64,000 nt of DNA from an uncultured Acidimicrobiales bacterium (GCA_938021675.1 CALIFY010000001.1:120115-184114), one strand, 5' to 3'. Counted from the stretch's first letter, positions 18,514-27,909 are shown. Numbers and translations: made by a program. The notes: a model not told the origin generated them from the letters alone.

Positions 18514-19671
18514 ATGAGGATTTCGTCAGACGATATTGATACCGCGTCGGTCGACGCCGCGCTATCCACTACCAGAGCGGTGCGGATTCGGCTCGATCTC
18601 GAACGCGACGTCGATCAGCAAACCATCCTCGATTGCATCGACATTGCCGAGCAGGCCCCGACCGGCGGAAACCAGGGGAGCCGGCGCTGGGTGGTCGTCC
18701 GAGATTCCGCACTCAAAGATCGGTTGGCCGAGCTCTACCTGGACTCGGCTGGACGGTGGATGATCGACGCACGAGACACCCTCGCCGGCTCCGGACATCG
18801 AAACGAATCGGTGATGACCTCGGCCGCCCATCTGGCCGAGCATCTCGCCGACGTGCCGGCCATCGTCATTCCAACCATCATCGGCCGTCATGATGGCAGC
18901 GGCCGACCCGGCCTCTTCGACTCGGTCATCCAGGCTGCGTGGAGCTTCGCGGTGGCACTTCGAGCCCGTGGTCTGGGCACGACATGGACAACCGCTGCAT
19001 TAAACAAAGAAACCGAGATCGCCGAGCTGCTCAATATCCCGGCGGACATGACCCAAATCGCGATGTTGCCCGTCGCATGGACGATCGGCACCGACTTCTC
19101 CCCCGCCACTCGGTATCCCGCCCGCGACATCACCTACTTCGATGAGTTCGCCAGAACGTACGAATCGGGACCATCGAACCCAATCTCGATGGCCGACGGG
19201 CCCGGCACTCTCGTCGAACAAGACATCGACGCGCCGATCGAACGACTCTGGGAACTGATCTCCGACATCGACATGCCGGCCCAGTTCAGCACCGAATTCC
19301 TTGGCGCTACGTGGTCGGACGACGTGGGCGAGCGACCGGAGATCGGCGATCGATTCACCGGACGGAACGTCCACGAATCCCGAGGTGAATGGGAGGTCGA
19401 GTGCTTCATAGACCGATACGACGCGCCATACCAATTTGGATGGGCCACATCGGACGTCGATAGTCCGGGGGCTCGGTGGCGTTTCGAACTCGAACCGATT
19501 GCCGGCTCCACCCGAGTTCGATTCCGACTGATTCTTGGACCAGGGCCCTCCGGGATTACACGAATCATCGAGAAGCGGCCAGACCTCACGACCCGTGTCA
19601 TCGACGCACGCCTGACCGACCTTCGGGCCAACATGCAACGGGTGGTCGACGGGTTGGCGACCCTGGTCTGA
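18514..19671 (+). CDS. nitroreductase fused to SRPBCC (START-like) domain
   Basis: 385 residues in two modules. Residues about 6-206 are a nitroreductase-family FMN fold (QAPTGGNQGSRRWVVVRD, WSFAVALRARGLGTTWTT, LLNIPADMTQIAMLPVAW). Residues about 230-385 form a polyketide-cyclase/START-like SRPBCC domain (LVEQDIDAPIERLWELISDI, GDRFTGRN, WRFELEPIAGSTRVRFRL). The frame is uninterrupted between them. The ATG at 18514 is chosen with GGGGGAG just upstream; TTG 18502 would place the Shine-Dalgarno inside the gene. It probably reduces a hydrophobic ligand held by the second domain. Substrate unknown. Confidence 0.85.
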   Translation: MRISSDDIDTASVDAALSTTRAVRIRLDLERDVDQQTILDCIDIAEQAPTGGNQGSRRWVVVRDSALKDRLAELYLDSAGRWMIDARDTLAGSGHRNESVMTSAAHLAEHLADVPAIVIPTIIGRHDGSGRPGLFDSVIQAAWSFAVALRARGLGTTWTTAALNKETEIAELLNIPADMTQIAMLPVAWTIGTDFSPATRYPARDITYFDEFARTYESGPSNPISMADGPGTLVEQDIDAPIERLWELISDIDMPAQFSTEFLGATWSDDVGERPEIGDRFTGRNVHESRGEWEVECFIDRYDAPYQFGWATSDVDSPGARWRFELEPIAGSTRVRFRLILGPGPSGITRIIEKRPDLTTRVIDARLTDLRANMQRVVDGLATLV

Positions 19672-19746
19672 ACGAAGCACACTGAAGTAACCGGAAGCCT
19701 CGCTAGTCGACGGAATAGCGAACTGCTAACAGAGGTTGGAAGTTGG

Positions 19747-20130
19747 GTGCGTGAGCGGCTGGTAGTGCATGGACGAGGCCTGAGCCTCAACGCAACCGTC
19801 ACTACGCTTTGGGTGATACTGGCGGTGCGGAATCCTGTCTTGACCTACCATTTCGCGCCCCTCCTGGCGGCCCTGGCCTGGCCCGTGGCCGTCCGACGGT
19901 CGAACCCCCAGCCGGTCAACGTCGCCGGGCTCGCGGCCACCGGCTCGTTTCTGCTGGTGGCGGTGGTCGGGATAGTTCTCGCCGCCGCCGGCAAACTAGA
20001 CGGACCGACGTTTTGGAACGATGGGCCGGCGCTAATCGAAGTGCTCCTCTTCGCTGCGATCGGCGCTGGGTTTGGCGCCCGAGTAGCGACAAGGGAACGA
20101 CCGGGAATACTTGGCGGGCTCTTTGGGTGA
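19747..20130 (+). CDS. small polytopic membrane protein (DUF3054-like)
   Basis: 127 residues with about four membrane helices (LAPLLAALAWPV, LAATGSFLLVAVVGIVLAAAG, VLLFAAIGAGFGAR) joined by short basic loops. It resembles actinobacterial DUF3054-type proteins by size and helix layout, which is a weak match. The start is GTG 19747. It ends 28 bp before a convergent gene. Function unknown. Confidence 0.55.
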   Translation: MRERLVVHGRGLSLNATVTTLWVILAVRNPVLTYHFAPLLAALAWPVAVRRSNPQPVNVAGLAATGSFLLVAVVGIVLAAAGKLDGPTFWNDGPALIEVLLFAAIGAGFGARVATRERPGILGGLFG

Positions 20131-20157
20131 CGCGAGCCACCACCACCGGCCCTGCTC

Positions 20158-20946
20158 TCAAAACGTGAACCGGAGACCCCGAGCCGCGGTTTCCCCCCAG
20201 GAGGCGTCACCGGTCCAGGAGATTCGGCCCCCATCGATGGCCAGCTGCGGATCGATCCGACCGCAGGCCAGCTGCACAAACGTCAACGAATCGGCGCTCA
20301 CCTCGACCGACGCAGCATCGAGCTGATCTACGGCAACCGCACGACCATCTACGACCACCAAGATGTCGCGCTCAACCGGTCCGGTCAGATGGAACGCGAT
20401 ACTCATGCCGTCAGGAAGCCCGATCTTCTTGCCGACTATGTATCCAATAGATCGCTCTATTTCGTCGACTGCGGCCTCGGCCGGCGGCCCGCCATCGTCT
20501 GTCGACCATCCGAGAGGCGTCGTTATGTCACGCTCGTGGACCCAGAAGTCGAACGTTCTGATGTCCATGAATCGTTGGTACGAGCCGGGCCCCACCGGGG
20601 TCGCCGAGGGAGCGTCGAACTGCTCGTCGGTTAGACCGGCGAGTTCGGCCCGGCGGACGGCGAGTATTTCGCCGGTCTGCGCCCCCAGTTCGTCATCGGT
20701 CCAACCTTCCGCCGTTCGTTCAAAGGCTGCAATCCGGTCGAACGGCAACGGAGTGTTGGCATCGTCGGGCATCCAGTCGATCAGCATGTTCTCCACACTG
20801 GCCAGATGGCCGACAACGCCCCGGACGTCCCACTCGGGACACAACGACTGCACCTTCCAGTCCTTGGCCGAAAGTTTTCCGATCAAAGACTCGATCGACC
20901 GATAGCACTGTTCAAGATTACTGGCGGTCTGCTGACGGGTACTCAT
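20158..20946 (-). CDS. mycothiol-dependent maleylpyruvate isomerase-family (DinB fold) protein
   Basis: 262 residues. The N-terminal four-helix DinB/MDMPI domain has the family signature SLCPEWDVRGVVGHLASVENM, whose His is a metal ligand. Further ligands are in FDFWVHERDIT (HxxD). A C-terminal SCP-like alpha/beta domain runs from about 165. Proteins of this family use mycothiol as co-substrate or metal-site ligand, consistent with an actinobacterial host. Exact reaction unknown. Confidence 0.85.
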   Translation of the reverse strand: MSTRQQTASNLEQCYRSIESLIGKLSAKDWKVQSLCPEWDVRGVVGHLASVENMLIDWMPDDANTPLPFDRIAAFERTAEGWTDDELGAQTGEILAVRRAELAGLTDEQFDAPSATPVGPGSYQRFMDIRTFDFWVHERDITTPLGWSTDDGGPPAEAAVDEIERSIGYIVGKKIGLPDGMSIAFHLTGPVERDILVVVDGRAVAVDQLDAASVEVSADSLTFVQLACGRIDPQLAIDGGRISWTGDASWGETAARGLRFTF

Positions 20947-21069
20947 CGATACGTCACCTCTCTACACAAGATCGACCTGATCCTTGCAGGTTGACGACAA
21001 CGACAGCAACTACGACCATCTGTAGACCCCGCTGACCGGGCTGGTCACGTCCGGCGGCCGGTTCGATGG

Positions 21070-21834
21070 TCAGCGAGCGCTGGCGCCGCCATCGACGGTG
21101 ATGGTCGTGCCCGAAATGTGTCCACCCCGATCCGACGCGACAAAGGCCACCACATCGGCGACCTGGTTGACCGTCGCCGGTGGCGGGTTGGTGGGAACGA
21201 GTTCACTCCACCGCTCCTCGTTTCCGAACCGCGTACTGGCTTGAACCCGCAGGAGCGTTTCGAGGCGATCGGTCATCGTGGCCCCTGGGTTGATTCCAAC
21301 AACACGAACGCCATGTTCGGGCGATCGACTGCCCAGAGCGGTGGTGAGCCCAACCAGGGCTGCGTTACCGGCGGCGCCGGCCACATACTCCGGGCTGGGC
21401 CGGTCGGCGGCCGCTCCGATGATATTGATAATCACGCCCGAACCTTGCTCTACCATTCGTGGCAGCACCAGTCGGCAGAGGTTGATATAGCCAAACACCT
21501 TCGAATCCCAGGCCGCCCGCCACGCCGCATCGCCGACGGTCGCTATATCACCTGCCGGTATACCACCTGCGTTGTTGATCAAGATGTCGATCGGTCCGAC
21601 GACGTCGATGAGGGCCTGTTGGTGCTCGATCCGGGCCATATCACAGGAGTGACTGGTCACGTCGACGTCATGGGCAGCCCGCAACCGCCGCGTCACGTCT
21701 TTCAACGGACCAACGCCTCGGGCTGCGATAGAGAGGTGAACTCCCTCGGCGGCCAACGTCTCGGCGCACGCCAACCCGATGCCCTTTGACCCTCCGGTGA
21801 TCAGGGCGCGCTTGTCGCCGAGATGCAAGTCCAT
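21070..21834 (-). CDS. SDR-family protein with altered catalytic residues
   Basis: 254 residues, Rossmann fold with ITGGSKGIGL near residue 10, NNAGG, and the C-terminal SGTTITVDGGASAR. The catalytic region is unusual. The Ser strand reads VIINIIGAAAD, and the Tyr-x3-Lys motif reads YVAGAAGNAAL, so Tyr remains but Lys is Ala. This variant recurs in a subgroup of SDRs that may use another base or act as isomerase or dehydratase. ATG 21834 (MDLHLGDKRAL) is preferred to the frame start at 21864. Confidence 0.85.
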   Translation of the reverse strand: MDLHLGDKRALITGGSKGIGLACAETLAAEGVHLSIAARGVGPLKDVTRRLRAAHDVDVTSHSCDMARIEHQQALIDVVGPIDILINNAGGIPAGDIATVGDAAWRAAWDSKVFGYINLCRLVLPRMVEQGSGVIINIIGAAADRPSPEYVAGAAGNAALVGLTTALGSRSPEHGVRVVGINPGATMTDRLETLLRVQASTRFGNEERWSELVPTNPPPATVNQVADVVAFVASDRGGHISGTTITVDGGASAR

Positions 21835-21990
21835 GGTGAACCCAAGGTAGCGGGCCTCTACCATCGGCGACTATCGGCCACGAGGAACGTCATCGGACTA
21901 CATGACAACTCGCCGTTCTAAGCAGAGCTCCTCACGCCCTTGAGTCGAGGGGATGATCAAGCTCGACCGACCTCGTGTCGATATGGCTAT

Positions 21991-22491
21991 ATGGCCGATA
22001 CATCCGCAGCACAACCAACGGCCGGTGCGCTGGCGATCGCCGGCATCGACCTTGACTATTGCGATCAGATACATGCAGCGTTCCAGCGTCCGGAACCTAT
22101 GTGTTTGGCGTTGGTGCGGTTCGACCCGCCGCCAAACTCAGGCGGACACAGAAAAGACGACCGAGACGCAAACGGGCTACGGGCCGAGTTGGAGTCGAGG
22201 CTCCGGACGACGTTGCGGGGCTACGACCTCATGACCTCGGTCGACGAATTCACGCTGCTGGTCGTGCTTCGCACCCTCGCTGGGACGCTCGACCTGGAGA
22301 AAAGGATCGCGTCGCTATTCGCCGACCTTACTGCTCCATACGCGGCCGGTGGTTCGACATTTCATCCCACCATCGCCCTTGGTGCGGTCGTGCGCGAGCC
22401 GGCTGAGAAACCAACCGATGTACTGCGTCGAGCGGAGGAAGCCTTAGCTACTGCGGCGGCCGACGGAGCCGCGGCCCCCGTTCTCTTTTAG
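21991..22491 (+). CDS. stand-alone degenerate GGDEF-like protein
   Basis: 166 residues. The helix-strand pattern LESRLRTTLRGYDLMTSVDEFTLLVVL, then FHPTIALGAVV and DVLRRAEEALATAAADG follows a diguanylate-cyclase domain, but the GG(D/E)EF loop reads SVDEF, losing the glycines needed for GTP. It is likely non-catalytic, with no sensor or membrane segment. The ATG at 21991 is used; an upstream TTG at 21940 exists. It ends before a strong terminator. Confidence 0.55.
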   Translation: MADTSAAQPTAGALAIAGIDLDYCDQIHAAFQRPEPMCLALVRFDPPPNSGGHRKDDRDANGLRAELESRLRTTLRGYDLMTSVDEFTLLVVLRTLAGTLDLEKRIASLFADLTAPYAAGGSTFHPTIALGAVVREPAEKPTDVLRRAEEALATAAADGAAAPVLF

Positions 22492-22517
22492 AGCCCGTGA
22501 CCGGTTACCCACCGGAT

Positions 22518-22560
22518 CGGCGGGTCGAGCACTCGCATCTTCGCAGTGTTCGACCCGCCG
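22518..22560. terminator. bidirectional terminator
   Basis: A 16-bp stem with a single G-U pair: left arm begins CGGCGGGTCGAGCACT, right arm AGTGTTCGACCCGCCG, with an 11-nt loop. It is located between convergent genes ending at 22491 and 22606. Confidence 0.75.
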
Positions 22561-22605
22561 TCGTGGTACTACCGGTCAGATGCCGTTCCGGCCACCGGGC
22601 GCTGC

Positions 22606-24126
22606 CTATGAACTTTCGCTGTCATCTCCCGAAGAGCGAAGAGCGGCGGTCCCACCACTGGCCCGGTCCGCTAGCTGCCCAAACATCGATGCCAGGTCCA
22701 CTCCCATCACGTCGGACGAGAGTTGCATTCCCTGGGCGATGTTGTCGGTCAACGTTTTGGTCAACGCGGTAGCACCGTCGGTGGAAATAACCGTGACTTT
22801 GTCGATACCGGCCATTGGAGCCGACGCCTCGCGCACTACCTCTGGCAGCATCGAGGCGAGAAGGTCGACGATGGCCGCATCTCCGTACTGTTCATAGGCT
22901 TCAGCCTTGCGGGTCATGGCTTCTGCCTCTGCGTCTCCCCTGGCGAGGATGGCTGCGGCCTCGGCTTCACCTTCGGCCTTCACCGCGGCAGCAACGGCTT
23001 CACGGCGGGCTCGTTCAGCCTCACCTTCCGCTCGGCCTTCGATTTCGGCGGCCTTGGCCAGTTCCTCTCTGCGCTGACGTTCACCGGCTCCTACCAAACG
23101 GGATTCCTCAGCTTTGGCTGACGCCGCTTCCACGGTGGCGGCTCGTTTCGCCTCCGCCTCCCGTATAGATCTGCTCTTATTTCCCTCGGCCTCTTGCTCA
23201 ACGGCGTAGCGCTCGGCGTCAGCGGGCCGCCGAATTTCAGTGTCGAGTTCACGCTCTTTGAGCTCCGATTGCTGCTCGGCCACCTTCTGTTTCGCCGAGA
23301 TGATCTCCTGGTCTCGTGCCGCCTTGGCGATCGGGCCCGATGCCTCCGCTTCGGCTGCGGCTGCGTCTGTCTCAGCTTTGATCGAGGCTTGACGGAGGGA
23401 GAGTTCACGGTTGGCTACCGCAACAGCTTCCTCGGCTTTCAGTCGAGCCTCTTCCGCTTCCCGCCGAGCGATGGCCTCGGCGATCGCCGCTTCTTTCTCG
23501 GCCCGAGCTGCCTCGGGGCGACCAAGATCGTGCAGGTAGTTACCTTCGGTTTGGATGTCCTGCAGCTGAAATGTGTCGAGGACCAACCCTTGGTTTGTCA
23601 GAGAGGCCTCTGCTTCCTCGGCCACCTCTCGGGCGAACGCTGCCCGGTCCTTGATGATCTCTTCAACCGAAAGGCGGCCGACGATGGCTCGTAGCGAACC
23701 GGCGAGCACCTCCTGGGTGAAGTGATCGATTTCCGATTGTTGTCCTAGGAATCGTTGGGCCGCCGCTCGAATCGCGTCCTCGGTGCCACCTACTTTGACA
23801 ACCGCCACCCCTTCGAGAGAACACTTGATGCCATGAGAGGAAACCGCTGAGCCGACGGTGATCGCAATCTGACGCGACGACAGATCGAGGATCGCCAACT
23901 TCTGAACGAAGGGAACGATGAACGCGCTCGCTCCCATCACCACTTTCTGTCCCGAAAGGTCGGTGCTGATCGCCCCGGTCTCGGGGTTGGTGACCGCCCT
24001 ACCCTTGCGCCCAGTAATGATGAACGCTTCGTTTGGTCCGGCCACCTTCAATCTGGTCAGGACGAGTAGTCCGACTACCGCCAGGAGTCCAATGACTCCA
24101 AGAACGACAATGACGAGCGTTGGCAT
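22606..24126 (-). CDS. flotillin-family (SPFH/Band 7) membrane-scaffold protein
   Basis: 506 residues. An N-terminal membrane helix (LVIVVLGVIGLLAVVGLLVLTRL) is followed by an SPFH/Band 7 domain (about 30-190; AFIITGRKGR, SLEGVAVVKVGG). A long Ala/Glu/Arg coiled-coil covers about 190-400. The C-terminus includes AYEQYGDAAIVDLLASMLPEV, typical of flotillins such as YqiK/FloT. It organises membrane microdomains. ATG 24126 has GAGGGAA upstream. It forms a pair with the NfeD-like gene 48 bp upstream, the usual partner. Confidence 0.92.
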   Translation of the reverse strand: MPTLVIVVLGVIGLLAVVGLLVLTRLKVAGPNEAFIITGRKGRAVTNPETGAISTDLSGQKVVMGASAFIVPFVQKLAILDLSSRQIAITVGSAVSSHGIKCSLEGVAVVKVGGTEDAIRAAAQRFLGQQSEIDHFTQEVLAGSLRAIVGRLSVEEIIKDRAAFAREVAEEAEASLTNQGLVLDTFQLQDIQTEGNYLHDLGRPEAARAEKEAAIAEAIARREAEEARLKAEEAVAVANRELSLRQASIKAETDAAAAEAEASGPIAKAARDQEIISAKQKVAEQQSELKERELDTEIRRPADAERYAVEQEAEGNKSRSIREAEAKRAATVEAASAKAEESRLVGAGERQRREELAKAAEIEGRAEGEAERARREAVAAAVKAEGEAEAAAILARGDAEAEAMTRKAEAYEQYGDAAIVDLLASMLPEVVREASAPMAGIDKVTVISTDGATALTKTLTDNIAQGMQLSSDVMGVDLASMFGQLADRASGGTAALRSSGDDSESS

Positions 24127-24174
24127 GTTGGTTCCCTCTCTCTGGTCTTTCTAAATTCGCGCGATCGGACAGGT

Positions 24175-24690
24175 TCAGCCGGCGTCGGAGTCGGCCGGGC
24201 CCCAAAATTGATCGGCTGGTTCCACCGAAACTTTGGTCGACGACAGCACATCGACGACGACGACTTCGGTGCCCCGATCGATAGCCGTGGCGGCGACCGC
24301 AGTGAGTTTGACGGGCTGGCCGCCGATTCGAATGAGCGCTTCCCCCGTTGAGCCGGCGGGAATGGCGGTGACGAGACGGCCACCGCAACCGACGAGATCG
24401 GCAGCGGTTGGCGTGGCGTCGGTCGCCATCGTGGCCAGCGATCGGCTCCATCGAACCGCCACCGCCCCGAGCGCGATGCCGGCCGCAGTTCCTCCGAGTA
24501 CCGCCACCGGAGTCGGGGTGTCGAAGCGAGCGGTCAGAATCCATCCGAGCAGACCGAAGGCGCTGAGGAACGTGGCGATGGAGGTGAGGGATAGCCAGTC
24601 GCCGCCCGGCAACAACCCATCGAACACGTCGTCGACCAGAAGGCCGAAAAGAAGGACGGCTACGCCGATAATCCCCACTGCCACGAACAC
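24175..24690 (-). CDS. NfeD-like membrane protein
   Basis: 171 residues. Three to four hydrophobic segments occupy the N-terminal half (VGIIGVAVLLFGLLVDDVFDG, FLSAFGLLGWILTA, VLGGTAAGIALG). A C-terminal OB-fold-type domain has CGGRLVTAIPAGSTGEALIRIGG and RGTEVVVVDVLSSTKVSV, as in short NfeD proteins. It works with the flotillin just downstream in the same operon. Confidence 0.85.
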   Translation of the reverse strand: MFVAVGIIGVAVLLFGLLVDDVFDGLLPGGDWLSLTSIATFLSAFGLLGWILTARFDTPTPVAVLGGTAAGIALGAVAVRWSRSLATMATDATPTAADLVGCGGRLVTAIPAGSTGEALIRIGGQPVKLTAVAATAIDRGTEVVVVDVLSSTKVSVEPADQFWGPADSDAG

Positions 24691-24798
24691 ACCGCCACCT
24701 CCCTTCTTCCCAGATGTATCTCTTCCGACCCACCGAAATACGACGTACTGCTTGTCAAACGCTAAACAATCGTATCGAGTTCCCAGATTTCGGAGATG

Positions 24799-25491
24799 TT
24801 AGGTGGCGGCGCTCTCGTGTTCGGCTCCCAGGTCGAACCGCTGACCATCGAATCGATCGATCGTCGTGAAGCTCTCGACCGGCTTTCGTCGGAGTCTGGT
24901 CGGCTGTCTCACCGGGTGTCCAATTGGGACCATGGCAGCGACGGCGTGATGCGATGGGATACCGAGCATGGCTTGAACATCGGGTTCTCGCCCTGCCAAG
25001 TAGGTGGTCAGTACCCCACCGAGGCCTTCATTTCGAGCGGCGAGAAGCACGTTCCAGACGAACGGATAAATCGACGCGCCGCTGATTACTCCGACTCGAT
25101 CTAAGTCTTTGTCGATGCTGGCCACGACGCTCAAATCGATGGTAATAACCAGAACCACCGGTACGTCGACGAGCTGAGCAAGCCCAGGAAAGTCGGGGTC
25201 GGCGTCGATAGCTGCCTCGACGTCGATCGAGGTTTCGTGCACGCTGTTCCATGGCGACTCGCCAGCCTGGCGTTGGGCAAGGTACACCGACGTCGTCGGC
25301 TTGATGAGCGGTATCAGACGTTTTCTGATGGACCGGTCGCGGAGCACGATGACATGCCAGCCTTGGCGATTCCCGCCGTTGGGAGCGAATCGGGCCACAT
25401 CGAGGATCCGGTGAAGGGTCGCGTCTTCGACCGGCTCATCGGTCCAGTCGCGGCAGGCGAAGGTGGTACGCAGTACCTCGTCGACATCCAT
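24799..25491 (-). CDS. nitroreductase-family FMN oxidoreductase
   Basis: 230 residues starting at ATG 25491 (MDVDEVLRTTFACRDW), 10 bp after the crotonase stop, so the two are co-transcribed; the longer frame to 25728 overlaps that gene and reads as noise. Motifs: ARFAPNGGNRQGWHVIVLRD (FMN phosphate), FVWNVLLAARNEGLGGVLTTYL and MLGIPSHHAVAAMVPIGHP. It probably reduces an unsaturated or quinone-like intermediate in the acyl-CoA pathway encoded upstream. Confidence 0.9.
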   Translation of the reverse strand: MDVDEVLRTTFACRDWTDEPVEDATLHRILDVARFAPNGGNRQGWHVIVLRDRSIRKRLIPLIKPTTSVYLAQRQAGESPWNSVHETSIDVEAAIDADPDFPGLAQLVDVPVVLVITIDLSVVASIDKDLDRVGVISGASIYPFVWNVLLAARNEGLGGVLTTYLAGREPDVQAMLGIPSHHAVAAMVPIGHPVRQPTRLRRKPVESFTTIDRFDGQRFDLGAEHESAAT

Positions 25492-25501
25492 GTTCGATGC
25501 C

Positions 25502-26290
25502 CTACCGACCGTCGAATTCTGGGGTCCGCTTCTCAACAAAAGCGGCGATACCTTCGCGGCCGTCGTGTCGGCCCATGGCGGTGGCGATGACCGTGCCTTC
25601 AAACTCCCCGGCTTGTTCGAGCGGAGATTCGAACCCGGCGTACACCACCCGCTTGGCGTGGCCGATCGCCCACGCCGGACCGGAGGCCAGCTGCGTCGCC
25701 AGCTCCGCTGTCGCCGTATCCACCTCATCGTCGGGCACCACCCGATTGATCAGCCCCCAGGACTCGGCCTCGGCGGCCGACAAGACCCGATTGGTCAACG
25801 TCAGGTCGAGCATTCGCCGCAGACCGATGTGGCGGGCGAGAAAGTAGCTTGAGGTGCCGTCCGGCGTAACCCCGGCCCGGGTGTAGGCCATGGTGAACTT
25901 GGTCGATTGGCCACAGATGACGAGGTCGAATGCGGAGACGATCGACAGCCCCGCTCCTCCGGCCGACCCCCGAACGCCGGCGACCACCGGCTTCGGCATC
26001 CGATTCATCTTGTAGATCGCACCGTGGAAATCGACCAGCATGTCGGATGCCAATTTTGGCAGGCCGTCGCCGGCAGCATTGAATTCCTTCAGATCTCCAC
26101 CGGCACAGAACACGTTGCCTTCAGCCGTGACCGATACCGCCTTTACCGCATCGTCGTGGTCGATCTCCAACATGACCGCTCGAAGGTCGGCAGCGAACGC
26201 TGGGCTGACCGCGTTTGCCGCTTTTGGTCGGTTGAACCGTACGTGGGCCACGCCGTCGGCGGCCCGGTAGTCGATTGTTGAGAGCTCCAT
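25502..26290 (-). CDS. enoyl-CoA hydratase/isomerase (crotonase)
   Basis: 262 residues of the crotonase fold. The oxyanion-hole elements are in NVFCAGGDLKEF and RGSAGGAGLSIVSAFD. The active region reads TRAGVTPDGTSSYFL, with Asp where hydratases carry the second Glu and no first Glu, as in PaaG-type isomerases. Isomerase-type or other crotonase chemistry is therefore more likely than simple hydration. It is upstream of and coupled to the nitroreductase, 59 bp downstream of an acyl-CoA synthetase gene on the same strand. Confidence 0.9.
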   Translation of the reverse strand: MELSTIDYRAADGVAHVRFNRPKAANAVSPAFAADLRAVMLEIDHDDAVKAVSVTAEGNVFCAGGDLKEFNAAGDGLPKLASDMLVDFHGAIYKMNRMPKPVVAGVRGSAGGAGLSIVSAFDLVICGQSTKFTMAYTRAGVTPDGTSSYFLARHIGLRRMLDLTLTNRVLSAAEAESWGLINRVVPDDEVDTATAELATQLASGPAWAIGHAKRVVYAGFESPLEQAGEFEGTVIATAMGRHDGREGIAAFVEKRTPEFDGR

Positions 26291-26349
26291 CGGTGTTCCT
26301 TTTTGCCGTTTGCCTCGTGAGATCTAGGTTCTTGGCCGGCGTCTAATCG

Positions 26350-27909
26350 TTACCCGACCGTTGTATCTGTCCGCCTCCAATAGTCGTCGCGAAGGATGCG
26401 TTTATAAAGCTTTCCGGTTGGAAGCCTCGGCAGCTCGTCTAGAAAGTCGACCGATCGCGGCGCCTTGTAGCGGGCGAGGTGTTCTCCGGCGTATGCCATG
26501 AGTTCGGTGGCCAGCGCGGCGCCCGGTTCGCAACCGACCTCCGGCTGCACGACCGCCTTTACTTCCTCTCCGAGGTCCGCGTTCGGAACACCGAAGACGG
26601 CGACATCGGCCACCTTGGGATGCATGATGAGACAGTCCTCGATCTCTTGCGGATAGATGTTGACCCCACCGGCGATAATCATGAACGCCTTACGGTCGGT
26701 CAGATACAGGAAACCGTCATCGTCGAGGTAGCCGACGTCACCTAGCGATGACCAGGTGGGAAACTGAGGATGTTGGGCGCCGCGGGTCTGCGCTGGATCG
26801 TTGTGATACTCGAAGGACATCTCGTCTCGCTCGAAGTAGATGGTGCCCGCTTCGCCGTTCGGTAGTTCGTTGCCCGCTTCGTCGCACACATGGATGGTGC
26901 CCAGGATGGATTGTCCCACGGTTCCCGGATGGTCAAGCCACTGCTGCGGGGTGCAGAAAACGAACCCGTTGAGCTCGGTACCGGCGTAGTACTCGTAGAT
27001 GATCGGCCCCCACAGGTCGAACATCTGTCGCTTTACCTCCATCGGACAAGGAGCAGCAGCGTGGATCGCCACCTTATGGCTCGACCAGTCATACCCGGAG
27101 CGTTCCGCTTCAGGGAGCTTCAGCATCCGGCTGAACATCGTCGGCACCCACTGAGAATGCGTCACCTTATAACGGTCGATATGGCTGAGAGCTTGTGCCG
27201 CGTCGAACCGCTCCATGACGACCGCCGTCGCTCCCTGACCTTGGGTGGCGGTCGTGAATGCCAACGGTGCCGAATGGTAGAGCGGTGCAGGAGACAGGTA
27301 AATGGCGTCACCATCCACGCCGAAGAGGGCGGTCAATAACAGCGCAGCACCGCCGATAGCTGCCGGATCATCGATCTCGGCATCGATCAACTGGCGTTTG
27401 ACTCCCTTCGGCCGTCCGGTCGTGCCCGAGCTGTAGAGCATCGCCTCGCCCCGGGGCTGACGATCGAGTCGGCTGGCCGGGAACCGATCGATCGCCGCAT
27501 CGAAATCTTCGAATCCGTCGACGCCACCACCGACCGACAACAAGATCTCGACGTCGGGTACAAGGGCGGGAACCGACGTAACCCGCTCGGCCATCGCCGC
27601 CGACGAGAACAGGGCCCGAGCGCCCGAGTCTTTCAGAATGTACGCCGTTTCGTCGGGCTGGAGGAAACTATTGATGGTGGTGAAATACAACCCCGAGCGG
27701 ATGGCTGCCCAATAGCACTCGAAGTACCGAAGGTTGTTCTCCATGAAGATGGCAACGTGGTCGCCTCTTCGGAGGCCTGCTGCGTAGAGCAGCTGGGCCA
27801 ACTGGTTCGATCGAGCGTCGAGTTCAGAGTAGGTAAGTATCTCCCCGGTGCCGGCCATGATCGCTGCCGGCTTATTTGGCATGGTTTCGGCGAATGTGCC
27901 TGGATACAT
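26350..27909 (-). CDS. acyl-CoA synthetase (AMP-binding)
   Basis: 519 residues from ATG 27909 (MYPGTFAETMPNKPAAI), with AGGGAC upstream. ANL-superfamily motifs: the P-loop MLYSSGTTGRPKGVKR, A5 YEYYAGTEL, A7 SLGDVGYLDDDGFLYLTDR, A8 IAGGVNIYPQEIE, and the catalytic Lys in LPTGKLYKR. It activates a carboxylic acid as an acyl-adenylate and then the CoA thioester. It is first in a three-gene unit with the crotonase and nitroreductase. Confidence 0.92.
   Translation of the reverse strand: MYPGTFAETMPNKPAAIMAGTGEILTYSELDARSNQLAQLLYAAGLRRGDHVAIFMENNLRYFECYWAAIRSGLYFTTINSFLQPDETAYILKDSGARALFSSAAMAERVTSVPALVPDVEILLSVGGGVDGFEDFDAAIDRFPASRLDRQPRGEAMLYSSGTTGRPKGVKRQLIDAEIDDPAAIGGAALLLTALFGVDGDAIYLSPAPLYHSAPLAFTTATQGQGATAVVMERFDAAQALSHIDRYKVTHSQWVPTMFSRMLKLPEAERSGYDWSSHKVAIHAAAPCPMEVKRQMFDLWGPIIYEYYAGTELNGFVFCTPQQWLDHPGTVGQSILGTIHVCDEAGNELPNGEAGTIYFERDEMSFEYHNDPAQTRGAQHPQFPTWSSLGDVGYLDDDGFLYLTDRKAFMIIAGGVNIYPQEIEDCLIMHPKVADVAVFGVPNADLGEEVKAVVQPEVGCEPGAALATELMAYAGEHLARYKAPRSVDFLDELPRLPTGKLYKRILRDDYWRRTDTTVG

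Noticed and set aside
25492..25728. 79-codon N-terminal extension of the nitroreductase
   Set aside because: It lies antisense-free but inside the upstream crotonase gene in another frame and has an Arg/Pro-rich, non-homologous composition. ATG 25491 matches the family start.
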